Below, piece after piece: positions 56,088 through 64,000 of a DNA stretch of 64,000 nucleotides. Under the pieces are notes generated by a model. The model did not search any database. It was not told the DNA's origin and worked only from the letters and a program-made list of their open reading frames with translations. Numbering within the stretch: the stretch's first letter is position 1; each line of letters starts with the position of its first letter. Source of the stretch: Variovorax sp. N23 (GTDB taxonomy: Bacteria > Pseudomonadota > Gammaproteobacteria > Burkholderiales > Burkholderiaceae_C). The DNA lies in contig NZ_JAOOPY010000016.1 in the NCBI RefSeq assembly GCF_025486315.1, positions 1-64,000 of the forward strand. Direction: 5' to 3'. A program made the translations under genes and the position numbers.

Positions 56088-56993
56088 GTGAACTACGCGC
56101 AACTCCTCTTCCCCGACTTCTCCCTCATCGCCTGCGGCTGGCTCCTGTGCCGCTACACCGCGCTGGACCGCCGCGTGTGGGACCAGGTCGAGTCGCTGGT
56201 CTACTACTTTCTCTTTCCGGTCCTGCTGTTCCACTCGATCGTGCGCAGCCCGATCGACTTCGGCGCCACGTCGAACCTCCTGGCTGCGGGCCTGGGCGTG
56301 GGCGTCGCCGGCATCGTGCTGGCCTACGCCCTGCCCCACCTGCCGGGGCTCGGCCGGCACATCGACCGGCGCGAACACGCGGGCAGCGCGCAGATCGCCT
56401 TCCGCTTCAATTCCTTCATCTGCCTGGCCATGGCCGACCGGCTGGCCGGGCCGCAGGGCCTGTTGCTGATCGCGGTGCTCATCGGCGTGTGCGTGCCGCT
56501 GATGAACGTGGCGGCGGTATGGCCCATGGCGCGGCATGCGCAGACCGGCTTCGTGCGCCAGTTGCTGCGCAACCCGCTGATCATCGCGACCGCCTCGGGC
56601 CTGGTGGTCAACCTGCTCGGCATCACGGTGCCCGGGTGGATGGAGCCCTCGCTCAATCGCATCGGCGCGGCCTCGCTGGCGCTGGGCCTGATGGCCGCGG
56701 GCGCGGGCATGCAGTTCGCGACCCTCGCGCAGGGCAAGGTGCTGGCCGTGTCGCTGCTGTCCATCCGCCACCTGATCCTGCCGCTGATCGGCTGGGGCCT
56801 GGCGCGTGCGCTTCGGCTCGACCCGGCGCAGTCGGCGGTGCTGATGGCCTTCGCGGCGGTGCCGACCGCATCGAGCGCCTACGTGCTGGCGGCGCGCATG
56901 GGCTACAACGGCCCCTACGTCGCGGGGCTGGTCACGCTCTCGACCATCCTCGGGGTGCTCAGCCTGCCCTTCGCGCTGTCGCTGCCGCGCTGA
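56088..56993 (+). CDS. AEC family transporter
   Basis: A 301-residue membrane protein with about ten helices: [20 protein letters not shown] near residue 4, [20 protein letters not shown] near 105 and [20 protein letters not shown] near 250. AEC (auxin efflux carrier) proteins move malonate, malate or other small organic anions. It is divergent from a Bug receptor gene. No ribosome site of note is seen before the GTG start at 56088. Confidence 0.88.
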   Translation: MNYAQLLFPDFSLIACGWLLCRYTALDRRVWDQVESLVYYFLFPVLLFHSIVRSPIDFGATSNLLAAGLGVGVAGIVLAYALPHLPGLGRHIDRREHAGSAQIAFRFNSFICLAMADRLAGPQGLLLIAVLIGVCVPLMNVAAVWPMARHAQTGFVRQLLRNPLIIATASGLVVNLLGITVPGWMEPSLNRIGAASLALGLMAAGAGMQFATLAQGKVLAVSLLSIRHLILPLIGWGLARALRLDPAQSAVLMAFAAVPTASSAYVLAARMGYNGPYVAGLVTLSTILGVLSLPFALSLPR

Positions 56994-57121
56994 GCCGGCG
57001 CGTGCTCGGCACCATGGCATACGCCGTTTTGCGGATGGTTCGCCGAGTACCCAGGGCCTAGCATCCACCCCGGGCGACATCGAGCGGCGCTGTCCGGCGT
57101 CCCTGCGCACCAGGAGATGGC

Positions 57122-57643
57122 ATGGGTTTCAGTCTCGACGAACTGCAGGGGAAAACGGCAGCGTGGGCCGTGGGTCTGCTGCTGCTGATCGCTCTCTGCT
57201 GGATGGCATGGCACCGCATCGCGGACCGGCGCGAGGCGCGCCAGCGCATCGAAGCCGCGCGCGTGCGCTCCGGCCACATCCCGCTGGAGATTCCGACCGT
57301 GCGCGGCGGCCTGAGCCCGGGCCGCGACGACGACGCCCCCGACACGCTGCCCGAATGGTTCATCCAGGGCAAGGGCGAGCACGCGGTGGTCGACGAACAC
57401 CCACGCATCCACCTGCGCTACCGCGATCCGAACGGCCGCAAGGCCGAATGCACGATGAAGGTCGAGAAGATCGACCTGCGCAAGCGCTACCTCGCCGGCT
57501 ACGGCGACCTGCCCGGGGAGCAGCACGTCGTGCCGCTGCACGCGATCAAGGCGGCACGCATCGCCGACACCGGGCAGCGCTTCAACGTCGATTTCTGGGT
57601 CGACGCGGTGAGGGTGGCGCGGCGCCGGCGCGGCGAAGCGTAG
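57122..57643 (+). CDS. Single-span membrane-anchored protein of unknown function
   Basis: A 173-residue protein: a short N-terminus, a TM helix ([20 protein letters not shown], near residues 12-32) and a long soluble part with Arg-rich patches ([20 protein letters not shown]). A charged C-terminal 60 residues include [19 protein letters not shown]. The soluble region resembles WYL-like small beta folds only loosely; no family is confirmed. It precedes mutS by 125 bases on the same strand and may be co-transcribed. Confidence 0.75.
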   Translation: MGFSLDELQGKTAAWAVGLLLLIALCWMAWHRIADRREARQRIEAARVRSGHIPLEIPTVRGGLSPGRDDDAPDTLPEWFIQGKGEHAVVDEHPRIHLRYRDPNGRKAECTMKVEKIDLRKRYLAGYGDLPGEQHVVPLHAIKAARIADTGQRFNVDFWVDAVRVARRRRGEA

Positions 57644-57768
57644 CCAGCCTCCGCCTCCGTCCTCCCCTGCGTCCCGCCCCTCGGTTGCAGCCCGGATAAT
57701 CGGTCCACATGCCGGCCTGCGACGCAGCCCGTTCGCAGCGCCGCGGATCGATGGAGAAACAGGAAAAG

Positions 57769-60435
57769 ATGCTGACCGACAAGGGAAAGTCCGAGACGCC
57801 CGAGAAAAAACCCGAGGACTTTGCGGGCCACACGCCCATGATGGCGCAGTACCTGCGCCTGAAGGCCGACCACCCGGACACCCTGCTGTTCTACCGGATG
57901 GGCGACTTCTACGAGCTGTTCTACGGCGACGCCGAGAAGGCCGCGCGGCTGCTCGACATCACGCTGACGCAGCGCGGCCAGTCGGCCGGGCAGCCGGTGG
58001 TAATGGCGGGCGTGCCTTTCCACGCGGTGGATGCATACCTCGGCCGGCTCATCAAGCTGGGCGAATCGGTGGCGATCTGCGAACAGGTCGGCGAGGTCGG
58101 CGCCAGCAAGGGGCCGGTCGAGCGCAAGGTGATGCGGGTGGTCACGCCCGGCACGCTGACCGACGCGGAGCTGCTCAACGACAAGAGCGAATCGCTGCTG
58201 CTCGCCGTGCAGGCCAGCGGCCGCCACGCGATCGGCCTGGCGTGGCTGAGCGTGACCGGCGCCGAGCTGCGGCTGGCCGAGTGCCCGGCCGACACACTCG
58301 AAGCCTGGATCGCCCGCATCGCGCCGAGCGAACTGCTCTACAGCGCCGAGGTCACGCCGGCCTTCGAGAACCGCCTGAAGGCGGCGCGCGCGGCGCAGCC
58401 CTTCACGCTGTCGGTGCGGCCGGCCTGGCAGTTCGACGGCGCGCTGGGCGAGCGCAAGCTGTGCGAACAGCTGGGCAGCGCCAGCCTCGCCGCCTGGAAT
58501 GCCGAAGGGCTGCCCAACGCGCACGCCGCCGCCTCGGCCCTGCTGGGCTACGCCGAACACACGCAGGGGCGCACGCTGTCGCATGTGCAGCGCCTGACGG
58601 TCGAGCGCGACGGCGACCTGATCGAGCTGCCGCCCGCCACGCGGCGCAACCTCGAACTCGTGCAGACGCTGCGCGGCGAAGACGCGCCCACCCTCTTCTC
58701 GCTGCTCGACACCTGCATGACCGGCATGGGCAGCCGCCTGCTCAAGCGCTGGCTGCTGTCGCCGCGGCGCGAGCGCAGCGAGGCGCAGGCACGGCTCGAT
58801 GCCATCGGCACGCTGCAGTCCCATGCGCCCGGCGCGGCGGTGGCGCCGTGGCGCGCCCTGCGCGACGCGTTGAAGAACACCAGCGACGTCGAGCGCATCG
58901 CCGCGCGCATCGCGCTGCGCCAGGTGCGCCCGCGCGAGCTGGTCGCACTGCGGCTGGGGCTGGCCAAGGCCGAACAGCTGTCGCCGCTGCTGCCCGGGGG
59001 CGCTGCGCTGCTCCAGCAGATTGCGCAGACGCTCGCACCGCCGCCCGGCTGCATCGAGCTGCTGGTGAGCGCGATGAAGCCCGACCCGGCCGCGCTGGTG
59101 CGCGACGGCGGCGTGATCGCCACCGGGCACGACGCCGAGCTCGACGAGCTGCGCGCCATCAGCGACAACTGCGACGACTTCCTGCTCAAGCTCGAAGTGC
59201 AGGAGCGCGAGCGCACCGGCATCTCCAACCTGCGCGTGCAGTTCAACCGGGTGCACGGCTTCTACATCGAGGTCACGCAGAGCGCGCTCGCCAAGGTGCC
59301 CGACAACTACCGCCGCCGCCAGACGCTGAAGAACGCCGAGCGCTTCATCACGCCCGAACTCAAGGCCTTCGAGGACAAGGCGCTGAGCGCGCAGGACCGC
59401 GCGCTGGCCCGCGAGAAGTGGCTGTACGAACAACTGCTGGACGCGCTGCAGCCGCATGTGAACGCCCTCACGCGCCTGGCGGCCGGCATCGCCACGCTCG
59501 ATGCGCTGTGCACGCTGGCCGAGCGCTCGCACACGCTGCACTGGAAGGCGCCGAGCTTCGTCGCCCACCCCTGCATCGAGATCGTGCAGGGCCGCCACCC
59601 GGTGGTGGAAGCCCGTCTGGCCGAGAAGTCGTCGGGCGGCTTCATCGCCAACGACACGGCGCTTGGGCCCCAGCAGCGCATGCAGGTCATCACCGGGCCG
59701 AACATGGGCGGCAAGTCGACCTACATGCGGCAGATCGCGATCATCGTGCTGCTGGCCTCCATCGGCTCGCACGTGCCCGCCACGGCCTGCCGGCTCGGGC
59801 CGATCGATGCCATCCACACCCGCATCGGCGCCGCCGACGACCTGGCCAACGCGCAATCGACCTTCATGCTCGAGATGACCGAGGCGGCGCAGATCCTGCA
59901 CAGCGCCACGGCGCAGTCGCTGGTGCTGATGGACGAGATCGGCCGCGGCACCAGCACCTTCGACGGCCTGGCGCTGGCCGCCGGCATCGCCGCGCAGCTG
60001 CACGACCGCACCAGGGCCTTCACGCTGTTCGCCACGCACTACTTCGAGCTGACCGAATTCCCCGCCACACACCACGGCGCGGTCAACATGCACGTGAGCG
60101 CCACCGAATCAGGCCGCGACATCGTCTTCCTGCACGAGATGCAGCCCGGCCCGGCGAGCAAGAGCTACGGCATCCAGGTGGCACGGCTGGCCGGCATGCC
60201 GGCGGCGGTGGTCAACCACGCGCGCCAGGCCCTGGAGGCGCTGGAGGCGCAGCAGACCCAGACGCGCGCCCAGGTCGATCTGTTCGCCCCGCCGCCCGCC
60301 TCGCAGGCGCCGACGGTCAGCGCCGTAGAATCGGCCGTGGCCGCGCTCGAGCTCGATGCGATGAGCCCCAGGGAGGCGCTCGAAGCGCTGTACACACTTC
60401 AAAAACTCAACGCGCGCGAAAGCGGTCGAGGCTGA
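57769..60435 (+). CDS. mutS: DNA mismatch repair protein MutS
   Basis: An 888-residue MutS that recognises mispairs and recruits MutL. The mismatch-binding FxE lies in [20 protein letters not shown] near residue 50, Walker A in [20 protein letters not shown] near 647 and Walker B in [16 protein letters not shown] near 722. The start at 57769 is preceded by AGGAAAAG. Starts at 57751 and 57709 are possible but add residues unlike the family. GATAAT at 57695-57700 could be the -10. Confidence 0.95.
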   Translation: MLTDKGKSETPEKKPEDFAGHTPMMAQYLRLKADHPDTLLFYRMGDFYELFYGDAEKAARLLDITLTQRGQSAGQPVVMAGVPFHAVDAYLGRLIKLGESVAICEQVGEVGASKGPVERKVMRVVTPGTLTDAELLNDKSESLLLAVQASGRHAIGLAWLSVTGAELRLAECPADTLEAWIARIAPSELLYSAEVTPAFENRLKAARAAQPFTLSVRPAWQFDGALGERKLCEQLGSASLAAWNAEGLPNAHAAASALLGYAEHTQGRTLSHVQRLTVERDGDLIELPPATRRNLELVQTLRGEDAPTLFSLLDTCMTGMGSRLLKRWLLSPRRERSEAQARLDAIGTLQSHAPGAAVAPWRALRDALKNTSDVERIAARIALRQVRPRELVALRLGLAKAEQLSPLLPGGAALLQQIAQTLAPPPGCIELLVSAMKPDPAALVRDGGVIATGHDAELDELRAISDNCDDFLLKLEVQERERTGISNLRVQFNRVHGFYIEVTQSALAKVPDNYRRRQTLKNAERFITPELKAFEDKALSAQDRALAREKWLYEQLLDALQPHVNALTRLAAGIATLDALCTLAERSHTLHWKAPSFVAHPCIEIVQGRHPVVEARLAEKSSGGFIANDTALGPQQRMQVITGPNMGGKSTYMRQIAIIVLLASIGSHVPATACRLGPIDAIHTRIGAADDLANAQSTFMLEMTEAAQILHSATAQSLVLMDEIGRGTSTFDGLALAAGIAAQLHDRTRAFTLFATHYFELTEFPATHHGAVNMHVSATESGRDIVFLHEMQPGPASKSYGIQVARLAGMPAAVVNHARQALEALEAQQTQTRAQVDLFAPPPASQAPTVSAVESAVAALELDAMSPREALEALYTLQKLNARESGRG

Positions 60436-60463
60436 GTCGGCCCGATTCGTGCGAGACGACCCC

Positions 60464-61303
60464 ATGACTTACTGCGTAGGCATCAAACTCAACGCCGGCC
60501 TGGTGTTCCTGTCCGACTCGCGCACGAACGCGGGCGTGGACCACATCAGCACCTTCCGCAAGATGATCGTCTACGAGCAGCCCGGCGACCGCGTCATGGT
60601 GCTGCTGTCGGCCGGCAACCTGAGCATCTCGCAGTCGGTGCGCGAAATCCTCCAGATCGAGGAACTGCGCGAGATGCAGGAAGACGGCGAACCGGGCCCG
60701 CCCATCACCATCTGGAACGCCAGGAGCATGTTCGATGCCGCGCGCGTGCTCGGCGCGGCGGTGCGCCATGTGTACGACCGCGACGCCGAAGCGCTCAAGC
60801 ACGCCGGCCTGGACTTCAACGTGTCCTTCATCTTCGGCGGCCAGGTCCAGGGCGAAGGCATGCGCCTGTTCCTGGTCTATTCGGCCGGCAACTTCATCGA
60901 GGCGACCAACGAGACGCCTTATTTCCAGGTCGGCGAATCGAAGTACGGCAAGCCGGTGCTCGACCGCGTGCTCACGCCCGACACGCCGCTGGACGAAGCT
61001 GCCAAGTGCGCGCTGGTGTCGATGGATTCCACGATGAAGTCGAACCTCTCGGTCGGCCTGCCGCTGGACCTGGTGGTGTACGAGGCGAACCGGCTGGAGA
61101 CCGACAAGATCGTCTGCCTGGACGCCAACAACCCGTACTACCAGATGATGCACAACAGCTGGGGCCAGAAACTGCGCGAGGTGTTCGACAGCATCGAGGA
61201 CCCGGTCTGGGACGGCAGCGAAAGCGCCCACCCGCTGATGATGCCGGCCGCGCGCCACAGCCCGCTGCGCAAGATCTCGACGCCGGACGAGAAGCTGATC
61301 TAG
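60464..61303 (+). CDS. Anbu, ancestral proteasome beta-subunit homologue
   Basis: A 279-residue Ntn hydrolase of the Anbu family. MTYCVGIKLNAGLVFLSDSR leaves Thr as the N-terminal nucleophile after Met removal; KMIVYEQPGDRVMVLLSAGN near 33 and DGEPGPPITIWNARSMFDAA near 75 match family blocks. Members assemble into ring or helical particles and are thought to hydrolyse peptides or small substrates. The usual Anbu partners (ATP-grasp DUF404, alpha-E DUF403 and transglutaminase-like genes) are absent here; instead mutS lies upstream and an alpha/beta hydrolase downstream. Confidence 0.85.
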   Translation: MTYCVGIKLNAGLVFLSDSRTNAGVDHISTFRKMIVYEQPGDRVMVLLSAGNLSISQSVREILQIEELREMQEDGEPGPPITIWNARSMFDAARVLGAAVRHVYDRDAEALKHAGLDFNVSFIFGGQVQGEGMRLFLVYSAGNFIEATNETPYFQVGESKYGKPVLDRVLTPDTPLDEAAKCALVSMDSTMKSNLSVGLPLDLVVYEANRLETDKIVCLDANNPYYQMMHNSWGQKLREVFDSIEDPVWDGSESAHPLMMPAARHSPLRKISTPDEKLI

Positions 61304-61317
61304 GGGCTGGGACCCGG

Positions 61318-62124
61318 GTGACCCTGCCGCCAGTCGTCTTCTCGCACGGGAACAGCTTTCCGGCGAGCACCTATCGCGTCATGCTCGACAGCCTGCGCGA
61401 CCGCGGGCTCGACGTGCACGCCATCGAGAAGCTGGGGCACGACCCCAAATACCCCGTCACCAACAACTGGCCCCACCTGGTCGAGCAGCTCGCGGACTTC
61501 ACGCGGGGCCTGGTGAAGCAGGCCGGCCAGCCGGCCTTTCTGGTGGGCCATTCGCTCGGCGGCTTTCTCAGCCTGATGTGCGCCGCACGCCACCCGATGC
61601 TCGCGCGCGGCGTCGTGATGATCGACTCGCCCCTCGTGGGCGGCTGGCGCGCCAACACGCTCGGCCTGGTCAAGCGCACGCCCCTGCTGAAATCGATGTC
61701 GCCCGGCGCCGTGAGCCGCAAGCGGCGCACCGTCTGGGACGACCGCGAGGCGGCCTTCGAGCATTTCCGCGCCAAGCGCGCCTTCGCGCGCTGGGACCAG
61801 CGGGTGCTGCGCGACTACGTGGACTACGGCATGCGCGAATCGCCGGGCGCCCTGACGCTGAGCTTCGACCGCGACGTGGAGACCGCCATCTACGACACGC
61901 TGCCGCACAACCTCGGCGCGCTGCTGCGCGCCAACCCCCTGCACTGCCGCGTCGCCTTCATCGGCGGGCGCCAGTCCGTCGAGCTGCGCCGCGTCGGCCT
62001 CGCGATGACCGAGCGCGTCACGCGTGGGCGCATGGCGATGCTCGACGGCACGCACCTGTTCCCGATGGAAAAGCCGATCGCGACGGCGGCAGCGGTGGAG
62101 GCGGCGCTGCGCAACCTGCTGTGA
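61318..62124 (+). CDS. Alpha/beta hydrolase (lipase-like)
   Basis: A 268-residue alpha/beta hydrolase. It begins VVFSHGNSFPASTYRVMLDS near residue 5; Ser of the nucleophile elbow is in FLVGHSLGGFLSLMCAARHP near 80, and the catalytic His in MLDGTHLFPMEKPIATAAA near 245. The GTG start at 61318 is preceded by AGGGG; the frame upstream runs through the Anbu gene. The 14-base gap to Anbu suggests one transcript. Its substrate may be a lipid ester or small acyl compound, not determinable. Confidence 0.82.
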   Translation: MTLPPVVFSHGNSFPASTYRVMLDSLRDRGLDVHAIEKLGHDPKYPVTNNWPHLVEQLADFTRGLVKQAGQPAFLVGHSLGGFLSLMCAARHPMLARGVVMIDSPLVGGWRANTLGLVKRTPLLKSMSPGAVSRKRRTVWDDREAAFEHFRAKRAFARWDQRVLRDYVDYGMRESPGALTLSFDRDVETAIYDTLPHNLGALLRANPLHCRVAFIGGRQSVELRRVGLAMTERVTRGRMAMLDGTHLFPMEKPIATAAAVEAALRNLL

Positions 62125-62148
62125 GTGCAGCGGACCGGCGTCAGGTGA

Positions 62149-62973
62149 TCACTCCGCCCAGACCACCATCCCCGTCCACGCCGTCGCCAGCACCACGATG
62201 CCGAACACGATGCGGTAGTAGGCGAAGGGCACGAAGGTGTGCGTGCTGATGTACCTCAACAGCCAGCGCACGCAGAGCCAGGCGCTCAGGAACGAGAACA
62301 CCAGCCCGACCGCGAAGAGCGGGATGTCGGCCGCCGACAGCAGCGCGCGCTCCTTGTAGAGGCTGTACACGCCGGCGCCGATCAGCGTCGGGATGGCCAG
62401 GAAGAAGGAGAAGTCGGTGGCGGCCTTGCGGCTCAGGCCGAGCAGCATGCCGCCGATGATGGTGGAGCCGCTGCGGCTGGTGCCGGGGATCATCGCGAAG
62501 CACTGCACCAGGCCGACCTTGAGCGCGTCCCACGGCGTCATGTCGTCGACGTTCTCGATGCGGATGGAGCCGGGCGGCCGCTTTTCGGCCCACAGGATGA
62601 TGAAGCCGCCGATGATGAAGGTGGTGGCGACCACGACCGGCGTGAACAGGTGTTCCTTGATCGCCTTGCCGAACAGCAGGCCGAGCACCACGGCGGGCAG
62701 GAAGCCGATCAGCACGTTGAGCGCCAGCCGACGGGCCTTGGCCTGGCGCGGCAGCGCGACCACGGTCGAGTGGATCTTCTGCCAGTAGACCAGGATCACC
62801 GCGAAGATCGCGCCGGTCTGGATCGCGATGTCGAACACCTTGGCCTTCGCGTCGTCGAAGCCCAGCAGCGAACCGGCGAGGATGAGGTGGCCCGTCGACG
62901 AGATCGGCAGGAACTCGGTCAGCCCCTCGACGATGCCCATGACCGCGGCCTTGGCCAGCAAAACGATATCCAC
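62149..62973 (-). CDS. uppP: Undecaprenyl-diphosphatase
   Basis: A 274-residue membrane UppP (BacA) with about eight spans. The conserved active-site blocks are [20 protein letters not shown] near residue 15 and [20 protein letters not shown] near 160. It recycles undecaprenyl pyrophosphate for cell-wall synthesis. It is convergent with the alpha/beta hydrolase gene and monocistronic by the look of its surroundings. Confidence 0.95.
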   Translation of the reverse strand: MDIVLLAKAAVMGIVEGLTEFLPISSTGHLILAGSLLGFDDAKAKVFDIAIQTGAIFAVILVYWQKIHSTVVALPRQAKARRLALNVLIGFLPAVVLGLLFGKAIKEHLFTPVVVATTFIIGGFIILWAEKRPPGSIRIENVDDMTPWDALKVGLVQCFAMIPGTSRSGSTIIGGMLLGLSRKAATDFSFFLAIPTLIGAGVYSLYKERALLSAADIPLFAVGLVFSFLSAWLCVRWLLRYISTHTFVPFAYYRIVFGIVVLATAWTGMVVWAE

Positions 62974-63050
62974 GCGTGCTCCTTTGAAAGAGCCTGGATT
63001 ATCGCGATCGCGTGCGTCAGGTGAGGTTCAGACTGCGCGTGCTTGTGGCG

Positions 63051-63704
63051 CTACGCCAGCCGCGCGCGCAGCGCCCGCACGGCGCTGTCGACGGTGGTCA
63101 GCACCGGCAGGCCGGTCGCGGCCTCGCAGGCCGCGCGTGCGCGCGCCATGCTGAACTGCGCCAGCGCGATGCGCTCGCAGCCCCGCGCCTTCAGGGCCAC
63201 GGCCTGTTCGGCGATCAGGGCGTCGTGCGTGGGGCCGTCGCCGCGGTTCAAGGCATCGAGCGCGCCCGCAGCCAGGGCGGTCTCGAGCACGATGCCTTCG
63301 GGGAATTCCGGCGGCATGGACGCCAGCGTCGGCGCGAAGGTCGAGATCAGCCCCAGCACGCCGCGGCCGACGGCCGCCTCGGCGATCATGGCCTCGTTGG
63401 GCTTGAGCACCGGCATCGCCGCATGGCGCCGCGCCACCGCCTCGATGCACGGCCCGAAGGCCGAGCAGGTGAAGAGGATGCCCTGGGCGCCGGTGTCGAC
63501 CGCGTATTGCGCCAGCCGCTGGAAGCGCTCGTGCATCGCCGCGTCCAGCCCCTGCCCCGGCCCCTGCGCGTTCCGCGCGAGGTCGGCGGACAGGCTGTCG
63601 TCCAGCAGGTTCATGCGCTGCGCCTGCGGCCAGTCGCGCACGAAGGCGGCGTTGATCGGGTCGACGGAATGGGCGAGTGCGTGGATCAGGGCGATGCGGG
63701 TCAT
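63051..63704 (-). CDS. Asp/Glu racemase superfamily protein (single cysteine)
   Basis: A 217-residue racemase-fold protein with Cys80 in ILFTCSAFGPCIEAVARRHA. The second catalytic position lacks Cys: IALAQFSMARARAA near residue 178. It resembles the accessory protein at 3821-4498 but has a different N-terminus (MTRIALIHALAHSVDPI). Racemase activity is doubtful; a decarboxylase or isomerase role is possible. The chosen start at 63704 fits the family. The longer frame to 63749 is less likely. Confidence 0.78.
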   Translation of the reverse strand: MTRIALIHALAHSVDPINAAFVRDWPQAQRMNLLDDSLSADLARNAQGPGQGLDAAMHERFQRLAQYAVDTGAQGILFTCSAFGPCIEAVARRHAAMPVLKPNEAMIAEAAVGRGVLGLISTFAPTLASMPPEFPEGIVLETALAAGALDALNRGDGPTHDALIAEQAVALKARGCERIALAQFSMARARAACEAATGLPVLTTVDSAVRALRARLA

Positions 63705-63755
63705 GCGGTGTTCACGGAGCTGGGCGAGGAGGGCAATGATCGTCTGCATGCATTG

Positions 63756-64000
63756 TCAGCGCGGCGCTTGCCAGCCGCCGCCCAGACCCTGGATCAACCC
63801 CACGGCCGCCGTCTGCCGATTGACCTGCAGCTGCAGCACCGTGCGCCGCGCGCTCAGCGCCGAGGCCTGTGCCGTGACCACCTCGGTGTAGCTCACCTGG
63901 CCCGCCCGGTAGCGGTTGAGGATCTGCTGCTCGGTGCGGTCCGCGGCGGCCGAGGCTTCGCGGCGCAAGGCCTCCTGCGCGGCCAGGCTGGCGGTGGCGG
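63756..64000 (-). CDS. Outer-membrane efflux protein (TolC/OprM type), 3' end only
   Basis: The last about 80 codons of an outer-membrane factor run off the right edge. The segment LNRYRAGQVSYTEVVTAQAS and LSARRTVLQLQVNRQTAAVG, then LIQGLGGGW, is the usual end of the RND-linked NodT/OprM-type family. The coiled-coil and beta-barrel parts lie outside the window. It probably belongs to an RND efflux operon located beyond the edge. Confidence 0.85.
   Translation of the reverse strand, partial: ATASLAAQEALRREASAAADRTEQQILNRYRAGQVSYTEVVTAQASALSARRTVLQLQVNRQTAAVGLIQGLGGGWQAPR

Noticed and set aside
57499-60093. 864-residue open frame antisense to mutS
   Set aside because: It is an antisense shadow of mutS; no motif or ribosome site supports it.

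Overview
The window is a 64-kb piece of a high-G+C betaproteobacterial chromosome. I infer a Comamonadaceae/Burkholderiales member, Variovorax-like. The reasons are the gene order pyrG-kdsA-DUF1330-eno-ftsB, three Bug-type tripartite-tricarboxylate receptors, a stand-alone Anbu proteasome homologue, the dense antisense shadow ORFs typical of very high G+C, and DUF924/DUF455/DUF488-type housekeeping genes. No rRNA, tRNA or CRISPR array was seen.

Layout. (1) 1-6.6 kb is an accessory block, visibly less G+C-rich. The terminus of an IS3-like insertion sequence runs off the left edge. It is followed by an SDR and an exported alpha/beta hydrolase with a divergent LysR regulator, an unknown protein, an Asp/Glu-racemase-like protein, a 24-residue membrane peptide, a diverged cis-prenyltransferase and a cupin. 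(2) 6.6-12.3 kb: pncC, small stress or modification genes, nitroreductase, a PhoX-type phosphatase, DUF488, a short CoA transferase, and an 83-residue protein behind a near-perfect Pho box. (3) 12.4-18.7 kb: a phytase-like lipoprotein with its own Pho-box-like promoter, then a four-gene trans-membrane flavin electron-transfer operon (PepSY, DUF2271, PepSY-TM/flavodoxin/reductase, ApbE). (4) 18.7-25 kb: a P-type cation ATPase, a YgiQ radical-SAM protein and a MarR-GNAT fusion. (5) 25-29.6 kb: tricarballylate catabolism (LysR, TcuA, TcuB) with a Bug receptor. (6) 29.7-36.2 kb: 3-hydroxybutyrate dehydrogenase, patatin, DUF924, YihY, a paired chromate transporter, aldo/keto reductase and small membrane or lipoproteins.

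(7) 36.2-50.5 kb is mostly core: the ribosomal-protein hydroxylase gene roxA divergent from slyD, SlyB-like lipoprotein, dut, coaBC, pyrG-kdsA-DUF1330-eno-ftsB, then pnuC and a NadR-like kinase (NMN/nicotinamide-riboside salvage), hslO, gamma-carbonic anhydrase and DUF455. (8) 50.5-57.6 kb: a TetR-controlled thiolase/MaoC pair, two Bug receptors around xerD, an AEC transporter and an unknown anchored protein. (9) 57.7-64 kb: mutS, Anbu, a lipase-like hydrolase, uppP, a second Asp/Glu-racemase-like protein, and the 3' end of a TolC-type efflux gene running off the right edge.

The most notable signals are: two Pho boxes on convergent genes that share one terminator; the flavin electron-transfer operon, whose ApbE cannot carry an export signal; a TetR gene whose -10 element and start codon lie inside a perfect 11-bp dyad, predicting a leaderless self-repressed mRNA; the diverged cis-prenyltransferase coupled to a 24-residue peptide; and the orphan Anbu gene. 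All functional calls are from motif reading only. Residue positions are counted by eye and approximate.
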